Below are positions 55,066 to 64,000 of a stretch of 64,000 nucleotides of DNA, in pieces. The stretch's first letter is position 1. Every line of letters begins with the position of its first letter. The notes under the pieces are model-generated. The model was not told the DNA's origin. It saw only the letters and a list, made by a program, of their open reading frames with translations, and ran no database searches. The translations under genes and the position numbers were made by a program. Source of the DNA: Macrococcoides caseolyticum (GTDB lineage Bacteria; Bacillota; Bacilli; Staphylococcales; Staphylococcaceae). The stretch spans positions 1 through 64,000 of the forward strand of contig NZ_JAHCPS010000002.1 in assembly GCF_021366795.1 (NCBI RefSeq), read 5' to 3'.

Positions 55066-55197
55066 TTTTATTTTCATCCCCGTTCAAATATTACATTTTC
55101 GTTAATAATAAAAGGAGACATTGTAAAAAAGTATGTCACCTTTTATAATAAAGATAGATAAATATTTATGCAAGATTATGCGGAAGGGATGATTTTT

Positions 55198-56136
55198 ATG
55201 CAATTCAGCAAAAAGTTTTTAGTCTCTACAGTATCAATAGCTTTAATATTTTCTCAAACTGGTTTTATCACCGTAAATCATGAATCAAATCAAGGTTTAC
55301 ACATTCAGAAACAATCTGAAACAATTTTTGCAAAAACAAAATCAAAATCTAAAAAGAAAGTTAAATTCCCTTCTAAGTATAGTCAATTTAAAGATGGTCG
55401 ATTTAATACTTACAATCTAGATGCATCTTTATCTTATAAACGAAATATTAAATTATGGACAAAAGATATCGTGGACGATGTCATCATTAGAACCAATGTA
55501 TCTTTTGAAAAAGCTGCGAAGACAAGAGATACCATTGCGTATCGTAATGCTTCTAATCCATCCCTGAGAAACCAAGTCGTTCTTAGAAGAGATGGAATGA
55601 GACCAATGATTTACCCAATGAAATTAAATTACGAAGCACAAACAGAATTTAATATTGGTCTTTTATTCAATACAAAGAAATTAAATAGCGAAATGATTAA
55701 ACTTGTTAATCAAGAAAGAAAAAGAAATGGGATACGTCCTCTATATTATAGTAGTCGTGTATATGAAGGTGCATTATTACGCTCTAATGAATTAGCTTCA
55801 TATGGCCATATCAATATTAATGGCAAGGCACATGTTCGACCAAATCATGAACGATTTAATACTGCTTTCGATCAAATTCCAAATGCCCTTTATAAAGTGG
55901 GAGAAAATACTGCGATGAACTATTATCAAGGTAATCCCTATGAATTAGTATCTGAAAAATATATGGCTGAAAAGTTCTTTAAACAATGGAAAGCTTCACC
56001 TGGGCACTATAAAAATATGATGCGCCCGGATTATAAATATATGGCTGTCTCTATTAAAGCAAACCATTTCAATAATATCGAATTAGGCAGATATACTTAT
56101 TTCTTTGGTGTCCAGGGATTCAGTAGACCCTATTAA
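55198..56136 (+). CDS. secreted CAP-domain (SCP/PR-1-like) protein
   Basis: The 312-aa protein has a Sec signal peptide (residues 1-20; KKFLVSTVSIALIFSQTGF), a Lys-rich linker, a unique central region (about 60-160), and a C-terminal CAP domain: LVNQERKRNGIRPLYYSSRV, HVRPNHERF, GENTAMNYYQGN and WKASPGHYKNMM. The His and Glu positions of the CAP cavity are present. I use the ATG at 55198 with GGAAGGGATG upstream rather than the longer reading. Function is unknown; such proteins may bind lipids or cell walls. Confidence 0.85.
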   Translation: MQFSKKFLVSTVSIALIFSQTGFITVNHESNQGLHIQKQSETIFAKTKSKSKKKVKFPSKYSQFKDGRFNTYNLDASLSYKRNIKLWTKDIVDDVIIRTNVSFEKAAKTRDTIAYRNASNPSLRNQVVLRRDGMRPMIYPMKLNYEAQTEFNIGLLFNTKKLNSEMIKLVNQERKRNGIRPLYYSSRVYEGALLRSNELASYGHININGKAHVRPNHERFNTAFDQIPNALYKVGENTAMNYYQGNPYELVSEKYMAEKFFKQWKASPGHYKNMMRPDYKYMAVSIKANHFNNIELGRYTYFFGVQGFSRPY

Positions 56137-56181
56137 TGGAAAATGAATCATTACCAATAATTATCTTTGAATATATAATCA

Positions 56182-56223
56182 AAAACCCGAATGAATACAA
56201 TGTCTTGTTTTCATTCGGGTTTT
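56182..56223. terminator. bidirectional terminator
   Basis: AAAACCCGAATGA (56182-56194) and its complement (56211-56223) between convergent CAP and yqfO genes. Confidence 0.85.
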
Positions 56224-56230
56224 AATAATG

Positions 56231-57313
56231 CTATATGCTTTTAAATGGATTAGTATTGACGTTTGATGCTAATATTGGCGCGTCTATCCATGCGTCTAAT
56301 AATCTTTTTAGACCTTCTTTCATTACCCATTCACTATAATGTGTTATATCTATCGCAGGAAGTTGCATCATTAATAAATCGTGTGCCTCATGATATTTAA
56401 TATCACCAGTCAGCAATACATCAACATCACTATTTTGAACTTGATACATATAACTTACACCCGCACCACCAATAATTGCAACTGAGCTGACGCGTTTATC
56501 TTCACCAATGATCTTTACAACATCTAATGCTAAAGCAGATTTAGCAAATTGTGCGAGTTCGCTAAGTAACATGGGTTTCGACAATTGTGCTTTTACGCCA
56601 GTTCCGTAGGGCGCCGGAACTGTCATTTCAAATATATCAAATGCCGGTGTTTCATACGGATGAAATTGATGAATAAGTTTAATAATGTCTGTTTTCAAAT
56701 GTGGTGCAAATACACATTCAAGTTTGATTTCATCTTCATAGTGTATTTCATTTTTAATGCCTACAAACGGATTAGCATTATCATTAGGAAAAAATTCTCC
56801 TTGGCCGCTTGTAGAGAAAAAGCAGTGATCATAATCACCAATGCTACCTGCCCCTATTTCTGCGAGTTTATTTTTTAGTAAAGTGGTATGTTCTTTTGGT
56901 ACAAAAAGCTGGAGTTTACATAATGTATGGTTTTCTGGTAATAATATTTCTATAGATTCAAGTGCCAATTTTTCGGCAATCATGGCACTAACGCCTTTTG
57001 GATGTGCATCTAAATTTGTATGCAATGCGATTAAATTAATTTCATTTTTGATGAGTGCATGCATCACTTCACCATATCCGGTATTATGAATAGATTGTAT
57101 ACCCTTAAAGATTAACGGATGATGGCATATAATCGTATTAATATTATGCGTTAAAGCTTCTTCAACAACTGCTTTTGTACAGTCCAGCGTTGTCAATATG
57201 CCTGTGACATGACTTTCATTATCACCAATGATTAAACCAACATTATCCCACGACTCTGCTGTTTTTAATGGAATTTCTTTATTGATTAACTTCATTAAAT
57301 CTTTAATTTTCAT
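56231..57313 (-). CDS. Nif3-like dinuclear metal centre hexameric protein (YqfO)
   Basis: The 360-aa protein has the Nif3 N-terminal motif WDNVGLIIGD (residues 22-31), LTTLDCT, IICHHPLIF (metal-binding His pair near 61-69) and ALHTNLDAHP (about 97-106), an inserted PII-like domain (about 125-235), and the C-terminal LLTGDIKYHEAHDLL. Its biochemical role is uncertain. It overlaps trmK by 11 bp. Confidence 0.9.
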   Translation of the reverse strand: MKIKDLMKLINKEIPLKTAESWDNVGLIIGDNESHVTGILTTLDCTKAVVEEALTHNINTIICHHPLIFKGIQSIHNTGYGEVMHALIKNEINLIALHTNLDAHPKGVSAMIAEKLALESIEILLPENHTLCKLQLFVPKEHTTLLKNKLAEIGAGSIGDYDHCFFSTSGQGEFFPNDNANPFVGIKNEIHYEDEIKLECVFAPHLKTDIIKLIHQFHPYETPAFDIFEMTVPAPYGTGVKAQLSKPMLLSELAQFAKSALALDVVKIIGEDKRVSSVAIIGGAGVSYMYQVQNSDVDVLLTGDIKYHEAHDLLMMQLPAIDITHYSEWVMKEGLKRLLDAWIDAPILASNVNTNPFKSI

Positions 57314-57992
57314 TATTTAACACCTCATTTAATAAGTTAATTTCATTAGTAATGGACTGATATTTTTGAGCATGTTGTGCGTCATGTTGAATGGTTTGCT
57401 GCACTTTTAATAAATGTTGATATTCGCGTTGCCATTTCTCTTTGAAGACGTCATTTTTCTCCTTTAATAATAATGGACCAAATTTATACTCAATGGCACT
57501 ATAGGTTATAACTTTAACCGCCTTTTCCGCTACTATGATTTCATAGGTATGTTTCTTTTCTTTGAATATCTCTTCTGCGATAATTTCATATCCCAATGAA
57601 ACCAACCTCTTGCGGACTGCCTCGCTATGTATATTACTTTGTAATATTAACCGAGGAAAAGTTTTCAGTTTCTCCTGGCCATTCTGTAAAATCTCTGCAA
57701 TTAATGGACCACCCATACCACAAATCGTAATTACATCTACTTCATGCTCTTGTATGACATCTAACCCATTACCAAGACGAACTTCAATCGCATGTTGTGC
57801 ATTATATTTTGCGACATTTTGTAGCGCTGCGTCATATGGACCTTTGACAACCTCACCTGCTATTGCATGTTTAATGATACCACGCTCTAAAACATATAAT
57901 GGTAAATAGGCATGATCTGAGCCGATATCTGCTAGTTTATCATGTTGAATATACTTTGCCACTCTTTTTAATCTATTATTTATTGGTATCAT
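57303..57992 (-). CDS. trmK: tRNA (adenine(22)-N(1))-methyltransferase TrmK
   Basis: It methylates A22 of tRNA. The 229-aa protein has the SAM motif LADIGSDHAYLPLYVLERG (about residues 20-38) and VITICGMGGPLIAEIL (about 88-103). I use the ATG at 57992 with TAGGAGAA upstream; the longer reading lies in the terminator. It is the yqfN gene. Confidence 0.92.
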   Translation of the reverse strand: MIPINNRLKRVAKYIQHDKLADIGSDHAYLPLYVLERGIIKHAIAGEVVKGPYDAALQNVAKYNAQHAIEVRLGNGLDVIQEHEVDVITICGMGGPLIAEILQNGQEKLKTFPRLILQSNIHSEAVRKRLVSLGYEIIAEEIFKEKKHTYEIIVAEKAVKVITYSAIEYKFGPLLLKEKNDVFKEKWQREYQHLLKVQQTIQHDAQHAQKYQSITNEINLLNEVLNNEN

Positions 57993-58007
57993 ATTTTCTC
58001 CTATAAA

Positions 58008-58037
58008 AAAAATCTTTTGCCTTGGCAAAAGATTTTT
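58008..58037 (-). terminator. terminator of cccA
   Basis: AAAAATCTTTTGCC (58008-58021) and its complement (58024-58037), followed by T-rich sequence. Confidence 0.9.
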
Positions 58038-58045
58038 AAATTTTA

Positions 58046-58390
58046 TTATTTTGCTTCTTTTAAATACTTAACTAAACTATCTAAGTCTTTATCAGAAATT
58101 TGTGAAGCATCGTGTGCTGGCATTGAACCTTTACCTTCACGGATAATCTTCTTAGCTTTTTCAGTGTCAGAAATACCTGCTAATTTAGGTCCCATTCCAC
58201 CTTCTAAGTTTTGACCGTGACATGAAGTACAGTTATCTTTAGCAAACGTTTTAGCATCAAACTTTTGTTCAGTTTTTGCTCCGCCTTCACCTTCTTCTGG
58301 TTTGTTTGCTCCATGTGCAGACAAGAAGAAAATTAAGCCTACGCCCATAAGCATAATAAGTAAAAACGGAATTACTGGATTACGATTCAT
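58046..58390 (-). CDS. cccA: membrane-anchored cytochrome c-550 (CccA)
   Basis: The 114-aa protein has an N-terminal membrane anchor (residues 6-25), an acidic Gly/Glu linker, and one class I cytochrome c domain: C54-TS-C57-H58 for heme attachment and M90 (GSMPAH) as axial ligand. It carries electrons on the outside of the membrane, probably to a cytochrome c oxidase. The place, next to sigA, is the same as Bacillus cccA. Staphylococcus aureus has no such gene, so this supports an oxidase-positive Macrococcus. AGGGAGGT precedes the ATG. Confidence 0.92.
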   Translation of the reverse strand: MNRNPVIPFLLIMLMGVGLIFFLSAHGANKPEEGEGGAKTEQKFDAKTFAKDNCTSCHGQNLEGGMGPKLAGISDTEKAKKIIREGKGSMPAHDASQISDKDLDSLVKYLKEAK

Positions 58391-58483
58391 TCAATTTACC
58401 TCCCTTTAATTTCACCATATACATATCTATTTTATATTAAAAACAGTGATTGTCAAAGACTTTTCACAATTTAAATGGATATT

Positions 58484-59587
58484 TTAATCCATAAAATCTT
58501 TAAGACGTTTACTTCTTGATGGATGTCGTAATTTTCTTAAAGCTTTAGCTTCAATTTGACGAATACGTTCGCGGGTAACACCAAATACTTTACCCACTTC
58601 TTCAAGTGTGCGTGTACGACCATCATCAAGACCAAATCTTAATCGTAATACATTTTCTTCTCTGTCTGTCAGTGTATCAAGCACGTCTTCTAATTGCTCT
58701 TTTAACAGTTCATACGCCGCATGATCTGCAGGGCTTTGCGCATCCTGATCTTCAATAAAGTCGCCTAAGTGGCTATCATCTTCTTCACCTATAGGCGTTT
58801 CTAAAGAAACAGGTTCCTGAGCTATTTTTAATATTTCACGAACTTTTTCTGGTGGTAAATCCATTTCTTCGCCAATTTCTTCAGGAGAAGGATCTCGCCC
58901 TAAATCTTGTAATAATTGACGCTGAACACGAATTAATTTGTTAATTGTTTCTACCATATGAACAGGAATACGAATTGTTCTCGCTTGGTCAGCTATTGCA
59001 CGCGTAATAGCCTGACGAATCCACCAAGTCGCATAGGTTGAAAACTTAAATCCTTTTGTAAAATCAAACTTTTCAACAGCCTTGATTAATCCCATATTAC
59101 CTTCCTGAATTAAATCTAAAAACAGCATTCCTCTACCAACATAACGTTTGGCGATACTTACTACTAAACGTAAGTTGGCTTCAGCAAGACGTGCTTTCGC
59201 TTCCTGATCTCCTTGTTCAATACGTTTGGCTAATTCAATTTCTTCTTCAGCACTTAATAAATTTACACGACCGATTTCTTTTAAGTACATACGAACCGGA
59301 TCATTAATTTTAACACCTGGAGGCGCAGATAAATCATTTAAATTGATTTTATCGTCTGTATCATTTGCATCTTTTTCATTAATTAAAGTAATATCATTTT
59401 CAGCAATGGCTTCAAAAAATTCATCCATATGGTCTGAATCCATTTCGAAATTTTGTAATTTATCAGCAATTTCTTCATGACTTAAGTGCCCATTTTTCTT
59501 GCCTGTTTCAATGAGTTGGGCTTTTACTTGATCTAAAGTAAGTAATTCTGTTAGTTTTGTAGTTTTTTTTGCATTATTTGTGGCCAT
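58484..59587 (-). CDS. sigA: primary sigma factor SigA (RpoD)
   Basis: The 367-aa protein has region 1.1 (about 10-70), regions 2.1-2.4 ([20 protein letters not shown], then [20 protein letters not shown]), region 3 ([13 protein letters not shown]) and region 4.2 ([19 protein letters not shown], about 328-346). It directs RNA polymerase to housekeeping promoters. It is 20 bp downstream of dnaG, the classical dnaG-sigA operon. Confidence 0.97.
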   Translation of the reverse strand: MATNNAKKTTKLTELLTLDQVKAQLIETGKKNGHLSHEEIADKLQNFEMDSDHMDEFFEAIAENDITLINEKDANDTDDKINLNDLSAPPGVKINDPVRMYLKEIGRVNLLSAEEEIELAKRIEQGDQEAKARLAEANLRLVVSIAKRYVGRGMLFLDLIQEGNMGLIKAVEKFDFTKGFKFSTYATWWIRQAITRAIADQARTIRIPVHMVETINKLIRVQRQLLQDLGRDPSPEEIGEEMDLPPEKVREILKIAQEPVSLETPIGEEDDSHLGDFIEDQDAQSPADHAAYELLKEQLEDVLDTLTDREENVLRLRFGLDDGRTRTLEEVGKVFGVTRERIRQIEAKALRKLRHPSRSKRLKDFMD

Positions 59588-59607
59588 TATTAAACCTCCC
59601 GGAATGT

Positions 59608-61368
59608 CTAGTGCCTTTTATTACGTTGATACTGAATAATTGCTCGTGCAATTTCATCTCTTTTTTCCAAATTACCTATCGCAATGGCTTCTTTTAATTC
59701 CTGTTTCAACTGATTAAGATGCGTTAGCTCGTGTTGTTCTTCATTAAAAACATACACATAATCATTAATTTCATCTGTCGTTGGTTCGGAATTTACGAGT
59801 AAATCATCTATTGATAGGCATATTTCATGCATTTCTTGCGGAATCAATTGTAAAAACTGACTGAGATTAAAATGGTCCTCATCTTTGTAATACCCGAATA
59901 AAGCTTCATAAATCACGCGATGATACACATTGGAGAAATGATGCGTTGGAATATTTTCTTTAAATTGCTCGAATAAATATTTATCTGTCATAAAATGTTT
60001 GAGTACAACCCGCTCAGCTGTTTCAATCTTTGTAAATGTCTCTTGTTTTATACCGACATTGAAATGATTCACTGGGCGTTTTTTTTGATGCTTTTGTACT
60101 TGATATTTTAGACTGTCAAAGTCTACTTTAAACAATTCACTGGCTTCGTGCAATACTTTTTTCTGTAACACGTCAGAATTCATCAGTTTAGCATCTTGAA
60201 TGATTTGATTCAAGTGTTTTTCATAAGCTAAATCATTATTAATGATTTCACTTTCAAAGTGCTTCATATAAAAACTTAAATAATTCATTTTATTGGTCTG
60301 CTGGTACTCTAGAAAAGCTGTGTGCCCAATATCTCTTATCATTTCATCTGGATCTTTTCCTTTATGCATTGGCACCACAAAAACATTTAACCCTTCAGTG
60401 AGCAGTGTTTGTCCAACCTTTAAAGTGGCTTCTATTCCCGCACGATCGCCATCATACATTAAAGTAATATTTGCTGCCAGTTTCTTTAATGAAAGCACAT
60501 GTTCCCTACTTAATGCAGTCCCCATTGTCGCAATCGCATTATGAATTCCAATTTCGCTTAATTTCAGAACATCCATAAATCCTTCAAGTAAAATGACTTC
60601 GTCAGCATCACGAATTGGCTTTCTTGCGACATCAATATGATATAGAATATTTCGCTTTTGAAACACTGGTGTTTCCGGACTATTTAAATATTTTGGTTCA
60701 CTTCCATCATAACTACGTGCTGAGAAACCAACTGTATCACCACGTGCGTTATGGATTGGAAACATAATACGGTTTCTAAAACGATCAAAATAACTAAAAT
60801 TCTCATCATTCCGACTTAATAAACCCGCTTCATATGCCAGAGCCTCATCATATCCACGTTTTTTTAAAAAGTCGAGCGCAAAATGACTGACATTTGGGCT
60901 GAATCCAATTTTCTCCTTTGCAATCATTTCATCGGTTAATCCACGTTCACGTAAATACGCAAGTGCCGGTTCTGCTTCTTCAATCGCCTTTAATACATAG
61001 TGATAATAATCTTGTAATAAATTATGCATTTCAATCATTGTCGTCTGTTCATTTTGAACGACAGGTGTATCGTTCGCAATATCTACTGTTATATCCACAT
61101 TTGCACCTAAAATTTTTACAGCTTCAATGAATGATACATTTTCAATTTGTTCGATAAACTGAAATACATTACCACCTTTTTTACAGCCAAAACAATGACA
61201 TATTTGCTTTTCTACTGAGACTGAGAATGAAGGTCTTTTTTCATCATGAAAGGGACATAAACCGATATAGTTACGTCCCCTTTTCTCTAATTTGACATAT
61301 TGACTCACAACATCTAAAATATCATTTTTTTCCCGTATTTCGTTAATTATTTTTGGATCGATTTGCAA
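59608..61368 (-). CDS. dnaG: DNA primase DnaG
   Basis: It synthesises RNA primers for replication. The 586-aa protein has the zinc finger [17 protein letters not shown] with CHCFGC (about residues 38-62), the RNAP basic region, TOPRIM with LLEGFMDV and [11 protein letters not shown] (about 260-320), and a C-terminal helicase-binding domain. Slightly shorter than some staphylococcal DnaG. It precedes sigA. Confidence 0.96.
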   Translation of the reverse strand: MQIDPKIINEIREKNDILDVVSQYVKLEKRGRNYIGLCPFHDEKRPSFSVSVEKQICHCFGCKKGGNVFQFIEQIENVSFIEAVKILGANVDITVDIANDTPVVQNEQTTMIEMHNLLQDYYHYVLKAIEEAEPALAYLRERGLTDEMIAKEKIGFSPNVSHFALDFLKKRGYDEALAYEAGLLSRNDENFSYFDRFRNRIMFPIHNARGDTVGFSARSYDGSEPKYLNSPETPVFQKRNILYHIDVARKPIRDADEVILLEGFMDVLKLSEIGIHNAIATMGTALSREHVLSLKKLAANITLMYDGDRAGIEATLKVGQTLLTEGLNVFVVPMHKGKDPDEMIRDIGHTAFLEYQQTNKMNYLSFYMKHFESEIINNDLAYEKHLNQIIQDAKLMNSDVLQKKVLHEASELFKVDFDSLKYQVQKHQKKRPVNHFNVGIKQETFTKIETAERVVLKHFMTDKYLFEQFKENIPTHHFSNVYHRVIYEALFGYYKDEDHFNLSQFLQLIPQEMHEICLSIDDLLVNSEPTTDEINDYVYVFNEEQHELTHLNQLKQELKEAIAIGNLEKRDEIARAIIQYQRNKRH

Positions 61369-61391
61369 ACTTACACCCCATCATATGTGCA

Positions 61392-62201
61392 TTAGTTTTT
61401 CGTAATAATCTTTATTATTTCATTTGCTGTTTCTTCAATCGCTTTATTTGAAACGTCAATTACTTCACATTGTATTCTATCAACAATTTGTTCAAAATAT
61501 TTGAGTTCTTCTAAAATACGCTGATCTTTAGCATAATTCGCATCATTCTTTAACCCTAATTGCGCTAAACGTTCAACACGAATCTTGTTTAATTTCTCTG
61601 GGTCTATTTTAAGTGCAATACATTTCTTTGGATCAATTTCAAATAACTGATCAGGCGGATCGACTTCAGGGACTAACGGGACATTCATCACTTTAAATCT
61701 TTTATGCGCAAGATATTGACTAAGCGGTGTTTTAGACGTACGAGATACACCAATTAGTACGATATCTGCTTTGGATAACCCACGAGGATCACGGCCATCA
61801 TCATATTTAACAGCAAATTCAATGGCTTCAATTTTCTTAAAGTAGTCTTCATCCAGTTTATGAACCATACCTGGCTCGTTCAATGGCTTTTCATCAAGAC
61901 TCTCAGCCAACAACCCCATCAGTGGGCCCATTAAATCAACATTTTTAATGTTATTTGCTTCAAGTTCACTTTGCATATACTCTCGTACACTAGGTTTAAC
62001 AAGCGTATACACTACAATAGAAGGCTGTTCTTTTGCCAGACTGATCACTTCATTAATATTTTCATGTGTTTCAATATAAGGTAAACGAATCGTGTCAACT
62101 ACATTATTCAGCATATTAAACTGAGAAATACATGCTTTTGTAACGAGTTCTGCTGTTTCACCAACTGAATCTGATGCAATGATTAATCTGATTTCATTCA
62201 T
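61392..62201 (-). CDS. bifunctional kinase-pyrophosphorylase regulating PPDK/PEP synthase (DUF299)
   Basis: This regulator phosphorylates and dephosphorylates a threonine of pyruvate phosphate dikinase or PEP synthase. The 269-aa protein has the P-loop [17 protein letters not shown] (about residues 148-164) and [15 protein letters not shown] at the start. It is next to ccpN as Bacillus yqfL and yqzB, so it likely works in the gluconeogenic switch. AAGGAGAA precedes the ATG. Confidence 0.9.
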   Translation of the reverse strand: MNEIRLIIASDSVGETAELVTKACISQFNMLNNVVDTIRLPYIETHENINEVISLAKEQPSIVVYTLVKPSVREYMQSELEANNIKNVDLMGPLMGLLAESLDEKPLNEPGMVHKLDEDYFKKIEAIEFAVKYDDGRDPRGLSKADIVLIGVSRTSKTPLSQYLAHKRFKVMNVPLVPEVDPPDQLFEIDPKKCIALKIDPEKLNKIRVERLAQLGLKNDANYAKDQRILEELKYFEQIVDRIQCEVIDVSNKAIEETANEIIKIITKN

Positions 62202-62215
62202 ATAGTAAATTCTCC

Positions 62216-62863
62216 TTATTCATCTTCGATTAGAGAAACAAATGCTCTCGTTATGGTTGTCTTGCTTATGCGACCTGTAACTTCATAGTGGCCATCTTTT
62301 TCAATTACAACAGGTATTGAATCGATTTGTTTGTCGATAATTTGTTTAGCTGCATAGAATAATAAATCATCTTTATAACATACAGCTACATTCGGGACAC
62401 GTGTCATGTAAACATGAATAGGTGTCGTATGAATTTCCTGTCCACCCATAGATGCACGAAGTAAATCTTTTCTGGAACACACACCTACTAAATGATTGTC
62501 TTTATTTGTTACAAAGAGTGTTCCAACGTCTTCTAAAAACATCGCACAAATCGCTTCATACGTACTTGAATCTTCGTGTATAACGATTGGGACCGATTGA
62601 AAATCTTTTACACGAAATTTCTTAATGGACTCGGATAATAACTGGGTACTAGATTTGCCAGTATAGAAATACCCCACTCGCGGTCTTGCATCTAAATATC
62701 CTGCCATCGTTAAAATCGCTAAATCTGGACGCAACGTCGCACGTGTTAAGCTCAATTTTTCTGCAATCTTTTCACCAGTGATGGGGCCATTATTTTTTAC
62801 AATTTGTAAAATCTTTTCTTGTCGTTTATTTAATTCTATGACAAACACCCCATTTAAAGACAT
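62216..62863 (-). CDS. ccpN: CcpN family transcriptional repressor
   Basis: The 215-aa protein has an N-terminal HTH ([20 protein letters not shown] then [20 protein letters not shown]), and two CBS domains (about 85-140 and 145-210) that sense nucleotides. CcpN represses gluconeogenic genes in Bacillus. The start is unclear: the ATG at 62863 has no ribosome site; a GTG at 62848 would leave FVIELNKRQ. Bacillus members begin IELNKRQ a few residues from the start. Confidence 0.9.
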   Translation of the reverse strand: MSLNGVFVIELNKRQEKILQIVKNNGPITGEKIAEKLSLTRATLRPDLAILTMAGYLDARPRVGYFYTGKSSTQLLSESIKKFRVKDFQSVPIVIHEDSSTYEAICAMFLEDVGTLFVTNKDNHLVGVCSRKDLLRASMGGQEIHTTPIHVYMTRVPNVAVCYKDDLLFYAAKQIIDKQIDSIPVVIEKDGHYEVTGRISKTTITRAFVSLIEDE

Positions 62864-62949
62864 AGTATATTAATTTTATTATAACGAGTCACCATTATTT
62901 TTACAAATCTCTAGCATAACAATTGAGATTGATATAAATTCATGTTATA

Positions 62950-63108
62950 TTTTATTTAAGCGAGTTAAGGATGGTGTAAGCTTAACAAATTAATTGGCGT
63001 AATACTTTAATTTAAATTTAATAGTTAAAAGCGAGTCAACACTAATTTGGGTGGAACCGCGGGTATAGATACTCGTCCCAAGGCAATTTAATTGCCTTGG
63101 GACTTTTT
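62950..63108 (+). ncRNA. T-box riboswitch (glycyl-tRNA sensing) upstream of glyS
   Basis: The T-box sequence TGGGTGGAACCGCGGG (63048-63063) is present, followed by a terminator with 13-bp arms (GTCCCAAGGCAAT, 63075-63087, and complement 63091-63103) and a five-T run. A GGC at 62996-62998 is a candidate glycine specifier codon in Stem I. Uncharged tRNA-Gly should permit readthrough into glyS. Confidence 0.93.
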
Positions 63109-63164
63109 ATATCCCATTGTATCTAAATAATGTTGATTCAAAAAAATAAATGGAGGACATCATT

Positions 63165-64000
63165 ATGACAGAAAACAAAATGGAAACAATCGTAAACCTT
63201 GCAAAACATCGTGGCTTCGTATTCCCTGGAAGTGAAATTTACGGTGGTCTTGCAAACACTTGGGATTACGGCCCGCTAGGTGTTGAATTAAAAAACAACA
63301 TTAAACGTGCATGGTGGCAAAAATTTGTACAGCAATCTCCTTATAATGTTGGATTAGATGCAGCGATTTTAATGAATCCTAAAACATGGGATGCAAGTGG
63401 ACATTTATCTAACTTTAATGATCCGATGATTGATAACAAAGATTCAAAAATACGTTACCGCGCAGATAAATTAATCGAAGACTATATGCATGCTCAAGGG
63501 GATGAACACTTTATCGCTGATGGTATGAGTTTTGAAGAAATGAAGCAATTTATCGATGAAAAAGGCATTGTATGTCCAGAGTCTGGTACAGCAAACTGGA
63601 CAGATATTCGTCAATTCAACTTAATGTTTAAAACTTTCCAAGGTGTTACAGAATCATCAACAAACGAAATCTTCTTACGCCCTGAAACAGCACAAGGTAT
63701 TTTCGTGAACTATAAAAACGTTCAACGTTCTATGCGTAAAAAGCTACCGTTTGGTATCGCTCAAGTTGGTAAATCATTCCGTAACGAAATCACTCCGGGT
63801 AACTTTATATTCCGTACGCGTGAATTTGAACAAATGGAATTAGAATTCTTCTGCAAACCAGGTACTGAAATGGAATGGCAAACATACTGGAAAGAATTCG
63901 CTGAAAAATGGTTGAAAGACCTAGGTATTAAACCTGAGAACATGAAATTACGTGACCATGATGAAGATGAATTATCTCACTACTCAAATGCAACAACAGA
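63165..64000 (+). CDS. glyS: glycyl-tRNA synthetase (dimeric type), 5' part
   Basis: The visible 278 codons encode the start of the eukaryote-like alpha2 glycyl-tRNA synthetase used by staphylococci, which charges tRNA-Gly. Landmarks are [20 protein letters not shown] (residues 15-34), [13 protein letters not shown], the class II motif 2 region [20 protein letters not shown] and [15 protein letters not shown] (63151-63156) is 8 bases upstream of the ATG. It is controlled by the T-box leader. The gene runs off the window. Confidence 0.95.
   Translation, partial: MTENKMETIVNLAKHRGFVFPGSEIYGGLANTWDYGPLGVELKNNIKRAWWQKFVQQSPYNVGLDAAILMNPKTWDASGHLSNFNDPMIDNKDSKIRYRADKLIEDYMHAQGDEHFIADGMSFEEMKQFIDEKGIVCPESGTANWTDIRQFNLMFKTFQGVTESSTNEIFLRPETAQGIFVNYKNVQRSMRKKLPFGIAQVGKSFRNEITPGNFIFRTREFEQMELEFFCKPGTEMEWQTYWKEFAEKWLKDLGIKPENMKLRDHDEDELSHYSNATT

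Noticed and set aside
1-64000. CRISPR arrays, insertion sequences, integrases, prophage genes, tRNA and rRNA genes
   Set aside because: I saw no regularly spaced repeats, no transposase or integrase domains, and no tRNA or rRNA sequence in the window.

Overview
The window is low-GC Firmicutes chromosome of the Staphylococcaceae, most likely Macrococcus or a close relative. The proteins look staphylococcal and the gene order follows the Bacillus subtilis yqf-yqg-comG-yqh-yqi block. A class I cytochrome c gene (cccA) fits an oxidase-positive Macrococcus better than Staphylococcus. A clear spo0A homologue, which is not part of the familiar Staphylococcus gene set, points the same way. The assignment rests on recognised families and order; no search was run.

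Layout. 1-3000 is the accessory-looking end: an unknown protein, a nucleoside phosphorylase-like protein, a three-gene unit of two DER-motif membrane proteins plus a small HTH repressor behind a promoter with two near-palindromic repeats, and a grpB-family gene broken by an amber codon. 3000-20200 holds leucine dehydrogenase, a DUF2627 protein, a GDPD-type phosphodiesterase, spo0A-recN-argR-tlyA-dxs-ispA-xseB-xseA-nusB, an Asp23 protein, accC-accB, efp-pepP, a lipoprotein, lipM and a rhodanese-fold protein. 20200-25700 is the arginine deiminase operon arcA-B-D-C-R with arcA interrupted by a TAA codon. 26000-34200 is the glycine cleavage operon behind a glycine riboswitch, then aroK and a complete seven-gene comG operon. 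34300-39400 carries the yqg cluster, including a third gene with an internal stop (yqgV/UPF0045), glcK, the rhomboid protease gluP and rpmG. 39400-47800 is phoU-pstBACS behind a well-formed Pho box, a class B PBP, sodA and a DUF1189 protein. 47900-58400 holds ispG, a nucleotidase-like gene, zur with its zinc ABC genes, nfo, cshB, ispH, a secreted CAP protein, yqfO, trmK and cccA. 58400-64000 is the sigA-dnaG macromolecular synthesis operon, the PEP synthase/PPDK regulator, ccpN, and a T-box leader in front of glyS, which runs off the window.

How it fits together. Isoprenoid synthesis is spread over dxs, ispA, ispG and ispH. Fatty-acid precursor synthesis (accBC) and lipoylation (lipM) lie close to the lipoate-dependent glycine cleavage system. 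Glycine is sensed twice, by the gcvT riboswitch and by the glyS T-box. Carbon-source control is suggested by two cre-like sites and by ccpN beside the PPDK/PEP synthase regulator. The most notable points are the Spo0A homologue kept in its Bacillus position in a coccus, three genes each carrying one in-frame nonsense codon (grpB, arcA, yqgV), the autoregulated-looking membrane/HTH module at 1.5-2.4 kb, and two long uncharacterised palindromes (18078-18101 and 25898-25920).
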